Source: Methylacidimicrobium fagopyrum
GTDB taxonomy: Bacteria; Verrucomicrobiota; Verrucomicrobiia; Limisphaerales; UBA11358
Assembly (NCBI GenBank): GCA_026225255.1
Contig: JAMFSJ010000002.1
Location: forward strand, 62,001 to 126,000
DNA: 64,000 nucleotides
Direction of reading: 5' to 3'
Shown here piece by piece: positions 27,221 through 35,890 of the stretch (its first letter is position 1; every line of letters starts with the position of its first letter). Below the pieces are notes generated by a model. That model was given only the letters and a program-made list of their open reading frames with translations. It was not told where the DNA came from and did not search any database. A program made the translations under genes and the position numbers.

Positions 27221-28258
27221 ATGAGCCAAAAAATTTTCATCGGAACGGACAGCGGCGCGACCACCACAAAATTCTGTGCGGTTTGGGACAATGGCGAAGT
27301 CGTTACCCATAAAGTATTGCAACGTTCCACCAGCTCGGAGAAAGGCCGCGAGGCGGTCATCCAAGCCTGGATCGCCGGCGTTGGTGAATTTCTCGCGCAA
27401 AATAATCTGACCTGGGAACAGGTCGCCGGCGTGGGGCTTTCGATTCCCGGACCTTACGAGCGCTATGGCGTTTTCAGCAAGACGCCGAATCTGCCCGCCA
27501 GTTTCGCCGGCTGGGATGTTTACACGGATTATAAGAACGCCTTGGAAAAACAGGTCGGCCACGCGATGCCGCTCCTCGTGGGCAATGACGGTAATTTTGG
27601 CGGTGTGGCCGAGGCGCAGATCGCCCGCGGCAAAACCCGCACGACCGTGGCCATGCTCATGCCCGGCTCCGGTCTCGGCTGCGCGTTCGTGGATGCCAAC
27701 GGCTTGCCGCTCGATGGCGACACGCTGGCCGGCTTGGAAACGGGTCACGCGGCGGCACCCGTGCACCTGCTGGGCTTGACCGGTAAACCGTTTTCCTGCG
27801 GTTGCGGTCGCGATTGGGGCTGCTACGAAGCTTACACGACGCTTTCCGGTCTGCCACAGTTGCTAGTGGAAAAACTTAAAAATTATCCCGATCACGAACT
27901 GGCCAAATCTCCGGCCACGCCGAAGGAAAAGGCTTTTTCGCTGCGCACGCGCGCCCAACAAAACGATCCGTTGGCGGTGGAAATTTTTGATTTTCAAGCG
28001 CGCGTCATGGGCTTGCTCGTCGCGAATCTGTCCATGACGCTGGACGCCGGCATCGTGGTCATCGGCGGCGGTTTGATGGATCATGAAGTGACGACCGACG
28101 CGTTTCGCGAACGTTACCTGCGCATCATACGCGAAACTGCCAAACCGTATCTTTGGCCGCCGCAACGGGACACGATTAAAATCATTCCCGCCGTGCTGGG
28201 CGAACTTTCCCAGGCCATCGGCGCCGCGCTCGTCGCGATGTATCAAAGCCGGAAATAA
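27221..28258 (+). CDS. ROK-family sugar kinase (glucokinase-like)
   Basis: Protein of 345 residues from ATG 27221 (MSQKIFIGTDSGATTTKFCAVW). It has the ATP phosphate-1 motif GTDSGATTTK, a sugar-binding NDGNFGGVAEA segment, LETGHAAAP (the ROK ExGH) and the zinc-binding CGCGRDWGCYEAY. These fit ROK kinases for glucose, GlcNAc, ManNAc or allose; substrate choice cannot be made by eye. It follows the response regulator by about 100 bases and may be served by its own promoter. Together with the GH20 enzyme it could phosphorylate a released amino sugar. C-terminal helices are complete. Confidence 0.88.
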   Translation: MSQKIFIGTDSGATTTKFCAVWDNGEVVTHKVLQRSTSSEKGREAVIQAWIAGVGEFLAQNNLTWEQVAGVGLSIPGPYERYGVFSKTPNLPASFAGWDVYTDYKNALEKQVGHAMPLLVGNDGNFGGVAEAQIARGKTRTTVAMLMPGSGLGCAFVDANGLPLDGDTLAGLETGHAAAPVHLLGLTGKPFSCGCGRDWGCYEAYTTLSGLPQLLVEKLKNYPDHELAKSPATPKEKAFSLRTRAQQNDPLAVEIFDFQARVMGLLVANLSMTLDAGIVVIGGGLMDHEVTTDAFRERYLRIIRETAKPYLWPPQRDTIKIIPAVLGELSQAIGAALVAMYQSRK

Positions 28259-28264
28259 AAATTA

Positions 28265-28335
28265 ACGCAAAGTCGCAAAGTCGCAAAACCTGAGTCGGCG
28301 CATGAAAAATTCTTTGCGTCTCTGCGCCTTTGCGT
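28265..28335. repeat. Intergenic inverted repeat, CGCAAAG family
   Basis: Two 23-base arms, 28265-28287 and 28313-28335, are complementary with three mismatches. The left arm is itself a near-tandem of CGCAAAGT units. It begins 7 bases after the ROK kinase stop and lies 62 bases before the zinc-ribbon gene. A related, less regular pair is at 30411-30550. Confidence 0.75.
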
Positions 28336-28396
28336 GAGCCATTTCGCATTTTCTTCGTGTTCATCCGCGTTCGTTCATGGTTAAATTCCCCCGCCC

Positions 28397-29023
28397 ATGA
28401 ACGAATGGAATATCCAGTCTCGTGCCCATATTTGCGAAGCGTGCACGCAGCCGTTTGCCGACAAACAGCACTACCACACCATCTTGCTCGACGAAAAAGA
28501 GGTCTTACGTCGCTCGGATATTTGCGAGTCGTGCTGGCAAAAAACGTCATCGGGTGAAGCTGCCAGTCGCGCCGGTTTTATTTCGCATTGGCAGGGAGTT
28601 TTTGAAATTGCGCCACCAGTCGTGGACGCCATCCAAAAAGAAACCGCAGAAACGTTATTGCGCAAACTCATCGAACAAAACGATCCCGCCCACGCGCCCG
28701 CGGCTTACATTCTCGCCGTGATGCTCGAACGCAAACGGCTCTTGAAAGTGAAGGAACAAATCAAGCGCGACGGTAAGCGCATCTTCGTTTATGAGCATCC
28801 GAAGACCGGCGATATTTTCACGATTGCCGATCCTGATTTACACCTCAGCCAATTGCAACAAGTGCAGCAAGACGTGGCGAATTTGTTGGAACACGGATTA
28901 AGTCCGGCGGCGTCCGCGCCCGCAGCGGAAAGTGAAAGCGTGCCGCCTGTCGCGGAAGAAATTCCCGCGCCCACAGAAAACGAAGTGGCGGAAGGTGAAG
29001 CAGTTGAAGAAGTTCAGAAATGA
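28397..29023 (+). CDS. Zinc-ribbon protein of unknown function with acidic tail
   Basis: Protein of 208 residues, not recognised as a named family. Two CxxC pairs, Cys13/Cys16 and Cys43/Cys46, form a likely zinc ribbon at the N-terminus. A helical middle (~70-150) includes ETLLRKLIEQNDPAHAPAAYILAVMLERKRLLKVKE and a short strand-rich segment (RIFVYEHPKTGDIFTIADPD). The last ~35 residues are low-complexity and acidic (Pro, Glu, Ala, Val). It is followed 41 bases later by rnc and is probably in the same transcript, so a role in RNA or translation is possible but only a guess. Confidence 0.75.
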   Translation: MNEWNIQSRAHICEACTQPFADKQHYHTILLDEKEVLRRSDICESCWQKTSSGEAASRAGFISHWQGVFEIAPPVVDAIQKETAETLLRKLIEQNDPAHAPAAYILAVMLERKRLLKVKEQIKRDGKRIFVYEHPKTGDIFTIADPDLHLSQLQQVQQDVANLLEHGLSPAASAPAAESESVPPVAEEIPAPTENEVAEGEAVEEVQK

Positions 29024-29064
29024 AAACCTCCAACCTCCAACCTCCAACATTTTCCCGCTGATCC

Positions 29065-29796
29065 ATGCCCGATCTCGCCGCCTTTCAACAACGCCTCGGT
29101 TGCCAGTTTCGCGACGAAAATCTTCTCCGCCTCGCGCTCACGCATCCGTCCAGCACGCACGACTACAACGCCGCTACGGCGAGCGCGGAGACCCCGCCAG
29201 CGCCGCGATCGCCGGATAATCAACGCTTGGAATTTCTCGGTGATTCCGTGCTCGGCGCAGTTTTATCGCACGCGCTTTACGAAAAATTTCCCACCGCCGA
29301 CGAAGGTGTGCTGACAAAATCGCGCGCCAAATTAGTGAACAGCCAATCGCTCGCCACGCACGCCCGCGCGCTTGATCTTGGCCCGTATCTGGTTTTGAGC
29401 GGCGGCGAAGAAAATACCGGCGGACGCGATCGCGCCTCCAATCTGGCGGATGCGTTTGAAGCGTTGCTGGGCGCAATTCTTTTGGATAGCGGATTTGAAA
29501 TCGCCCGCGAATTTATTCTGCGCGAATTCGCCGCCGATTTCAGCACGTTCACGGAATCGTCCGCCATTGAAAATCCGAAAGGTGAATTGCAGGAATTGTT
29601 GCAAGCACGTTCGCCGCGCGCGCCGGAGTATCAACTCATCACCGCCACCGGTGCCGATCACGACCGCGATTTCGAATGCGCCGTGACTCACGAAGGCGTG
29701 GAACTGGCGCGCGGTCGCGGCAAATCCAAAAAAGCCGCGGAAAGCGACGCGGCGTTGGTGGCGTTGAAAAAACTAAGAGAAGAGAAACCGGTTTAA
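29065..29796 (+). CDS. rnc: Ribonuclease III
   Basis: Protein of 243 residues. The endonuclease signature NQRLEFLGDSVLG starts at residue 52 (Glu56 and Asp60 in the metal site), with the second metal cluster in NLADAFEALLGAILLD. The C-terminal double-stranded-RNA-binding domain runs from NPKGELQELLQARSPRAPEYQ to KSKKAAESDAALVALKKL. It cleaves double-stranded RNA in rRNA maturation and mRNA turnover. The era and acpP genes often found beside rnc are absent; instead the upstream partner is the zinc-ribbon protein. Both domains are complete. An insert (ASAETPPAPRSP) sits between the first helix and the signature motif. Confidence 0.96.
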   Translation: MPDLAAFQQRLGCQFRDENLLRLALTHPSSTHDYNAATASAETPPAPRSPDNQRLEFLGDSVLGAVLSHALYEKFPTADEGVLTKSRAKLVNSQSLATHARALDLGPYLVLSGGEENTGGRDRASNLADAFEALLGAILLDSGFEIAREFILREFAADFSTFTESSAIENPKGELQELLQARSPRAPEYQLITATGADHDRDFECAVTHEGVELARGRGKSKKAAESDAALVALKKLREEKPV

Positions 29797-29801
29797 TTCA
29801 T

Positions 29802-29867
29802 CACACAGAGGCACGGAGGACACAGAGGTTTTCAATTCATGCTCTGTGTTCTCCGTGCCTCTGTGTG
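29802..29867. repeat. Intergenic inverted repeat, CACAGAGG family
   Basis: Two 26-base arms, 29802-29827 and 29842-29867, are complementary with a single mismatch around a 14-base loop. The arm starts 5 bases after the rnc stop, and 6 bases separate the second arm from the convergent NifU-like gene. A near copy is at 42063-42137. It may act as a bidirectional terminator-like hairpin. Confidence 0.85.
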
Positions 29868-29873
29868 AAACTC

Positions 29874-30353
29874 CTAATTCAAAAACGTCAACTTCACGCC
29901 TTCTTTCGGCTTGGAAAAACTATCGAGAAGATTCGTGCCGGAACTGGCCGCAACCGGCTTCTCGATTTTTGCCACCACACTTTCTGGTTGCAGCGCGGAA
30001 CGTAGCGCGCCTTCGACGAGTTGGGCGCAATGAATTTTCATCGGCGGCAACGGGCCGAGTTCGCCGGCAAGTTCCTCGGTTTTGAGCGCGAGCGCTTCTT
30101 CGGCGGTTTTGCCCCGGATCAATTCGGTTGCCAGACTGGCGACAGCGATGGCAGTTTCGCAGCCGAACGATTGAAACGTCGCGCGATCAATGACCCGCTT
30201 GCCATTCTGCTCTTTGAACTTCACCCACAGACGCAACATCTCGCCGCAATCGGCATTGCCAACGGTGCCGATGGAATCTGCGCCGGTCATCTCGCCCATG
30301 TTTTGCGGATTGGCGAGCGCCGCCTGAATGCGTTTCTGTAAATCTTCAGTCAT
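29874..30353 (-). CDS. NifU/IscU-type iron-sulfur cluster scaffold protein
   Basis: Protein of 159 residues. The three cluster ligands are Cys36 (NADCGEML), Cys65 (SFGCETAIAVAS) and Cys109 (PPMKIHCAQL). The chaperone-binding motif corresponding to LPPVK of IscU is present as LPPMK at 102-106. The Asp that normally follows Cys-Gly (CGD) is Glu here (CGE), a conservative but uncommon change at a position that influences cluster transfer. The protein assembles nascent Fe-S clusters from sulfur supplied by a cysteine desulfurase; no iscS, hscA or fdx gene is adjacent. About 30 extra C-terminal residues follow the core. Confidence 0.88.
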   Translation of the reverse strand: MTEDLQKRIQAALANPQNMGEMTGADSIGTVGNADCGEMLRLWVKFKEQNGKRVIDRATFQSFGCETAIAVASLATELIRGKTAEEALALKTEELAGELGPLPPMKIHCAQLVEGALRSALQPESVVAKIEKPVAASSGTNLLDSFSKPKEGVKLTFLN

Positions 30354-30410
30354 GGCGCATACTATGCCAGAGCGGAGAAAAATTGCGAGCGACGAACCAA
30401 CGGCAAAAAT

Positions 30411-30550
30411 TTAACGCAGAGACGCAGAGACGCGAAGCGGCTGGTGAAATCAATAGAAGTGAAAAAAGAGGGGCATTCTGAGCCGAGCAATGCTCGGCGC
30501 TCCGACTGTGTTTTCATTGCATCTCCGGGCCTTTGCGCCTTTGCGTTTAA
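30411..30550. repeat. Intergenic inverted repeats, CGCAGAG family with inner hairpin
   Basis: TTAACGCAGAGACGCAGAG at 30411-30429 is imperfectly complementary to CTTTGCGCCTTTGCGTTTAA at 30531-30550. Between them a short perfect hairpin (GCCGAGC-AAT-GCTCGGC) lies at about 30482-30498. The element occupies the space between the divergent NifU-like gene and the subtilase gene and is related to the repeat at 28265. Confidence 0.6.
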
Positions 30551-30636
30551 TTTCCCCGCCCTCAATCGTCTGAAGCTTTACTCTGAACATACTCATGTCC
30601 ACTTGCTGAAAGTCCATTCTCGGACTATTGTCGTGC

Positions 30637-33600
30637 GTGAAACCCAGTCGTATGTCGTTCCTCAGTTGCCTTGTGCTTATTGCAGGCTTCGTTATTTCCA
30701 TAAATTTTACCGCCACTGCCCAAACTCGGGAAATCCGATTACGCAGCGGTATCATTACCACCTCGCCGGCAACCAAAACTACGGTTCAAGCGCGAGTCAT
30801 TTCGCCATCAGCCGCCGTTTCCGGGTTATACCTGGTTCAATTTAACAGCCAGCCGACGCTCGCCGAACGGGTTCAGTTGCAGGCACTCGGCGCGACCTTG
30901 ATAAAATACGTGCCGGACAATGCGTTTATCGTTCGGCTTAAGAATGTGTCGCCGGATGCGATCCGTGCGTTGAGTTTTGTGCAATGGGTGGGCGCATATC
31001 AGGCGGAATATAAAATCGCACCGCGCCTGTCGAGCCTCACGCAAAATGCGTTGCTGAATAATCCCAACGCGCGCACGAACATCACCGTTCTGATTTCGCC
31101 AGAGGCAACGACCGCAGAAATCGCCAATGTCGAAGCTGCCTTTTCTACGATTCAACGCCGTAGCACCTTGCATTTGGGCACGATTATTCAAGGCGCGATC
31201 AATCTGAACCGCCTAGCCACGCTGGCACAATCCAGTTCGGTGCTGTGGATTGAATCCGCACCAAAACGTAAATTAGTGGACGAAGCGGCGGCGAAAATTG
31301 TCGGCGGCGATGATGGCCAAGTCGCCACGCGCACGCTGACACAACAAGCGGGATTTGATGGCGCAGGCGTCACGGTTTGCGTGGCGGACACCGGTTTGGA
31401 CACGGGCAATACGAATACGATGCACCCGGATCTGCGCGGACGCGTGACGGGTTTTAAATTTTACGGCGACCTGACGGATGGCTCGGATGGCTACGGCCAC
31501 GGCACGCATTGCGCGGGCATCGTGGCGGGCAACGCGGCCACGGGCGAGACCGATCCAGATACCGGCGCGTGGTATGGACTCGGCGTGGCGTCGGGCGCAA
31601 AATTATTTGTTGAACGTATTTTCGATGACAACGCGGGCGAAGCGAATCCGTTTCCCAGCGATGAAACGTTGACGACCGATGCCGTCCGTGCGGGCGCGCA
31701 GATCGGCGCGAACAGTTGGGGCAACGATGTTCAGGGCGAATACGATATTGATGCGGCGACGTTCGACGAACTCGTGCGCGATGGCGATACGTCCACGCCG
31801 GGCGATCAACCTTACATTCTGGAATTTTCGGCGGGCAACGCGGGGCCGGCGTCGGAAACGATGGACAGTCCGGCCTCGGCGAAAAATGTCATCGCCACGG
31901 GCGCGTCGGAAAACACGCCGGGAACGTTGGCGGAAACTTACGGGCTTTACGCGGACGGCGCGGATACGATCGGCGATTTTTCCAGTCGCGGTCCGTGTCA
32001 GGATGGACGGATCAAACCGGATTTGGTTGCACCGGGAACGTGGATTGCGTCCGCCGCGTCTTCCTTCGCACCGGATGAAGCTTCGATCGCCTGGTCAGCG
32101 ATTGATGATTATTACGTTTACATGGGCGGCACGAGCATGTCCGGTCCGCACGCAGCCGGTGCGGCGGCGGTGTTCGTGCAATATTACAAAAGTTTGCACA
32201 CGAATGCGATTCCCTCGCCCGCGTTGGTCAAGGCCGCATTGATCAATTCTGCCGATCCGTTGGATGACAACAACGGCGGGCCCGGTCCCATTCCCAATAA
32301 CGACGAAGGCTGGGGCCGCATCATGTTGACGAATATCATCACGACCAATTTCGCCACCGCGCCGCGTTATTATCAATATCTCGACCAAACGGTTTTGCTG
32401 ACGAGCGGACAAGTTTACGAACAGCACGCGCTTGTCCGCACGGCTGGCGAACCGCTAAAAATCATCATGGCTTACACCGACGTCGCGGGTTTTCCCGGCG
32501 CGATTCCGGCGTTGGTTAATGATCTGGATTTGGAAGTCGTCGGGCCGGACGGAACGTTGTATCGCGGCAACCAATTTTCTGGCGGCGAATCGGTGCCGAA
32601 TGCGCCATCGCCGGACAATCTCAACAATGTCGAAGGCGTGATCCTCGCGCATCCATTGCCGGGAAATTATCTCGTTCGCGTTCGCGCTCGCAACGTGGTG
32701 GAAGATGCGCGACTGGATACAACGGCGATTGATCAGGATTTCGCGCTGGTGGTTTCCGGTGATCTGGCGCGGCCTAATGGCGGCATTGTTTTGCTCGATC
32801 GCGCCAGCTACACCGCGCCCAGCATGATCAATGTCAGCGTGTTCGACGCCGCCCGCGCAGCGAGTAATTCGGTCAATGTGTTGCTCAAGAGCACAACGGA
32901 AGCGGCGGGTGAAATATTTTCGCTGAACGCGGCGGGGAATTACGGGTTTTTCACCAACGCCATTTCAACCGTCGTAGGTGCGGCGGCCGTGGATGGCAAA
33001 TTAGAAATCCACAATGGCGATAATATAGAAGCGGATTATACGGACAGTTCCGGCACAGTGCGAACCACCACGGCAACGGCAGACCTGACCGCGCCCACAT
33101 TGAGCAATGTCGTGGTGACCACGGATCTCGGCGTCATCACGATCACCTGGCAAACCACCGAGCCGGCCAATTCGATTGTTTTTTACGGCACGAATACTGT
33201 GAATCTAAACCGCGCGATCACGAACGCCGATCTGGTCACGAACCACTCCATAAAAATCGGCGGACTGGTTGCAGGGCGGGCATATTATTTTTCCGTGAGT
33301 TCATCGGATTCGGCGGGCAATACAGTTGTGGGTAATAATTCCGGTGCGTTTTACAATTTTGTCGCCGTCGCCACGCCGACAGTTTTGATGGTGGATGACT
33401 ATGATTCTGCCGGCGAAGACGCCGCTGGTTCAACGGTGATTCCCGACAGCGTTTATACGAACGCGCTGACGGCCGCCGGTTTTAGTTATGGTTTTTGGAA
33501 AGTGACGGACCGCGGTTCGCCACAACTGACCGACCTCCAACCGTATTCCATTGTCATCTGGCGCACGACGGATGATATCGTGAATTACGGCGTGGATGAA

Positions 33601-35874
33601 GACGGCCTGCCGGATCCGTCCGCCACAAACAACACGCTGAACGCGCAGCAACAAGCGGCGATCCAAAACTATCTCAACGGCGGCGGCTCATTTTTCATGG
33701 CGTCCATGAACATTCTTGAGCAAGTCGGCAACGTGCCATTCCGCAAGAATGTGTTGCAAGTCGGCGGCTTTTTGTCCAATCCCGATCCGCCCTCGCCGTG
33801 TTCGTGTGATGAAGATTTTGGCGTGCCGATCTTTTTCGGCGCCCCGAATAATCCCATTGCCGGCGGCATGTATGTGACGTTGGATTACGATAATTATCCG
33901 AGCTTTTCCATCGACGATGACGACAGCTACGGCCCGGATTTTTCGGACACATTCACGCCCACAACCAACTCGACCGCGATCTGTTTTGAATCCGTTTCCG
34001 GCAAACCCTGTGGCGCCAGCTATCCGCGCATCGGTCTGGATAGCCCGGGCCGCGTCGTGTTTTTGTCATTCCCGCTGGATACGATTCCTGCGAATGGAAC
34101 GCCGCCAAATAACGAAGTCACGTTGCTGCGGAATGCGCTGAATTTCCTCGCGCCCGGCGCGAATGGCGCGGGCAGTATTTTTCTCAATCAAACTGTTTAC
34201 ACCGTGCCAGACCAAATCACAGTGGAAGTCGGTGACTCGGATTTGGCCGGAACCGGCCACGCGACTGCGACGTTCGCCAGCAGTTCGTCCACGAACCAAG
34301 TCACGATCACACTGAATGAAACCACGCATCCTGGTTTGTTCCGTGGCTACCTCACGTTGGTCGCGGCGAATGCGGCGACCAATCAACTTGTCGTCGGCAA
34401 CGGCAATACGATCACGGCAAAATATTTTGATGCTTCGCGCGGCAGCAATGTCGTCGCCACCGCCACGGTGGACAACGTGCAGCCGGTCATCAGCCAAGTT
34501 GCCGCGACCACCGGCGTCGGCAGCGCCTCAGTCAGTTGGCGCACGTCGAAACCAGCGGATTCATTGGTGCAATATGGCGAATCCACGATTTCCAGCTACA
34601 CCGCTTATGACGCGAATTTGACGACGAATCACGTCATGTCGTTGACCGGTTTGCAGGCGAATCGGAATTATTTTTATCAAGTGACCAGTCGCGATGCCGC
34701 CGGCAATACGACCGTGGATGATAATAATGGTGTGTTTTACACCTTCACCACTGTGCGCGCCCCGCAACCGCCATGGTTTGATAATCTGGAAAATGGCGTC
34801 GGCGACTGGACGGTTGTCGCCGATACAACTTATGGTTCGGATGTCAATTGGACGCTCGGCACACCGCACAATAGTCTGGCTAACAGCGCCTATTCCGGCA
34901 CGAATGCGTGGGGCAGTTTACTAACGACTCAGCCCAATTTTATCGCCAGCAGTTTTCTTTACAGCCCGGTCATTGACCTTTCCGGATTAAGCCATGCCAC
35001 CTTGACGTTCTGGGATAATTTCAATTTTGAATCCGGTTATGAATCCGGCCAGCTCGGTATCAGCACCAATAGCAGCACACCGCCAGCGGATATTCCGACG
35101 ATTGTAGATTTCAGCGGCTTAAGTTCCGACGGTTGGGAACAGGAAACGGTGGATCTGACGCCGTATGTCGGACAATCCGTCCAAATCGTTTGGTATTATC
35201 AAGGCGTGAACATTGGTTCGTCTCTTTATGGTTGGCTGGTGGACGACATTGGTATCACCGGCGTAGCGTCAACCGGCAGTGGCACGATCACCGTTTCTAA
35301 AAATTTGGGACAAGGAACGTTCAGCCTGTCCGGGCCGATCAATCAATCCGGCAAATTGCCGACGGCAATCTTCACCAACACGCCGCCGGGATTATACACC
35401 GTGACGTTTAGCGACGTGACGTTTTATCAAACGCCCACCAACCAGACCGGCACATTGACCGCGGGTGGCACGTTGAATTTCACCGGCGATTACACGTTCA
35501 TTGACGCGAACCACAACGGGATTTCGGATGCGTGGGAGAATTATTATTTTGGTTCGGCGGGGACGAATCGAACACAGTTCACCGATTCGGATGGCGATGG
35601 CATGTCAGATTACGCGGAGTTTTTGGCGGGCACTAATCCGACCAACGCGGCGTCGAAATTTATTTTCCTGTCGGCTGCGGTGCAAACGAATCAACTCGTG
35701 CAATTGAAATGGGCAGCGATTCCCGGACGGTTGTATCAACTGTCCAGTTCAGCGAATCTGATCAACTGGACCCCGCTGACCGGCTGGCAACAGGCCACGG
35801 CCAGTCCAATGATTTATTCGGGAACCAATGCTGCGACTGGCTCGCGGTTTTTCCGCACGCAAGTGCAGCCGTGA
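30637..35874 (+). CDS. Giant secreted subtilisin-family (S8) multidomain protease
   Basis: About 1745 residues. The GTG at 30637 gives MKPSRMSFLSCLVLIAGFVISINFTATA as signal peptide; ATG 30652 is an alternative. An N-terminal prodomain-like part precedes the S8 catalytic domain with Asp251 (VADTGLDTG), His291 (GHGTHCAG) and Ser500 (GGTSMSGPHAAG). A beta-sandwich pro-convertase-like region follows (~600-715). Then come an FN3 domain (~820-905), an alpha/beta ThuA- or GATase-like domain (~910-1170), a second FN3 domain (~1281-1375), a MAM/choice-of-anchor-like jelly roll (~1378-1542) and a C-terminal calcium-type DSDGDGMSDYAEF repeat region (~1622-1672). It probably degrades extracellular protein. 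No sorting signal is visible at the C-terminus. Confidence 0.9.
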   Translation: MKPSRMSFLSCLVLIAGFVISINFTATAQTREIRLRSGIITTSPATKTTVQARVISPSAAVSGLYLVQFNSQPTLAERVQLQALGATLIKYVPDNAFIVRLKNVSPDAIRALSFVQWVGAYQAEYKIAPRLSSLTQNALLNNPNARTNITVLISPEATTAEIANVEAAFSTIQRRSTLHLGTIIQGAINLNRLATLAQSSSVLWIESAPKRKLVDEAAAKIVGGDDGQVATRTLTQQAGFDGAGVTVCVADTGLDTGNTNTMHPDLRGRVTGFKFYGDLTDGSDGYGHGTHCAGIVAGNAATGETDPDTGAWYGLGVASGAKLFVERIFDDNAGEANPFPSDETLTTDAVRAGAQIGANSWGNDVQGEYDIDAATFDELVRDGDTSTPGDQPYILEFSAGNAGPASETMDSPASAKNVIATGASENTPGTLAETYGLYADGADTIGDFSSRGPCQDGRIKPDLVAPGTWIASAASSFAPDEASIAWSAIDDYYVYMGGTSMSGPHAAGAAAVFVQYYKSLHTNAIPSPALVKAALINSADPLDDNNGGPGPIPNNDEGWGRIMLTNIITTNFATAPRYYQYLDQTVLLTSGQVYEQHALVRTAGEPLKIIMAYTDVAGFPGAIPALVNDLDLEVVGPDGTLYRGNQFSGGESVPNAPSPDNLNNVEGVILAHPLPGNYLVRVRARNVVEDARLDTTAIDQDFALVVSGDLARPNGGIVLLDRASYTAPSMINVSVFDAARAASNSVNVLLKSTTEAAGEIFSLNAAGNYGFFTNAISTVVGAAAVDGKLEIHNGDNIEADYTDSSGTVRTTTATADLTAPTLSNVVVTTDLGVITITWQTTEPANSIVFYGTNTVNLNRAITNADLVTNHSIKIGGLVAGRAYYFSVSSSDSAGNTVVGNNSGAFYNFVAVATPTVLMVDDYDSAGEDAAGSTVIPDSVYTNALTAAGFSYGFWKVTDRGSPQLTDLQPYSIVIWRTTDDIVNYGVDEDGLPDPSATNNTLNAQQQAAIQNYLNGGGSFFMASMNILEQVGNVPFRKNVLQVGGFLSNPDPPSPCSCDEDFGVPIFFGAPNNPIAGGMYVTLDYDNYPSFSIDDDDSYGPDFSDTFTPTTNSTAICFESVSGKPCGASYPRIGLDSPGRVVFLSFPLDTIPANGTPPNNEVTLLRNALNFLAPGANGAGSIFLNQTVYTVPDQITVEVGDSDLAGTGHATATFASSSSTNQVTITLNETTHPGLFRGYLTLVAANAATNQLVVGNGNTITAKYFDASRGSNVVATATVDNVQPVISQVAATTGVGSASVSWRTSKPADSLVQYGESTISSYTAYDANLTTNHVMSLTGLQANRNYFYQVTSRDAAGNTTVDDNNGVFYTFTTVRAPQPPWFDNLENGVGDWTVVADTTYGSDVNWTLGTPHNSLANSAYSGTNAWGSLLTTQPNFIASSFLYSPVIDLSGLSHATLTFWDNFNFESGYESGQLGISTNSSTPPADIPTIVDFSGLSSDGWEQETVDLTPYVGQSVQIVWYYQGVNIGSSLYGWLVDDIGITGVASTGSGTITVSKNLGQGTFSLSGPINQSGKLPTAIFTNTPPGLYTVTFSDVTFYQTPTNQTGTLTAGGTLNFTGDYTFIDANHNGISDAWENYYFGSAGTNRTQFTDSDGDGMSDYAEFLAGTNPTNAASKFIFLSAAVQTNQLVQLKWAAIPGRLYQLSSSANLINWTPLTGWQQATASPMIYSGTNAATGSRFFRTQVQP

Positions 35875-35890
35875 ACTGACTAGGTTTAAA

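Noticed and set aside
28265-28335. Short repeated CGCAAAGT units resembling a CRISPR array
   Set aside because: Units are under 10 bases, adjacent and without spacers, and pair as an inverted repeat; no cas gene is nearby.
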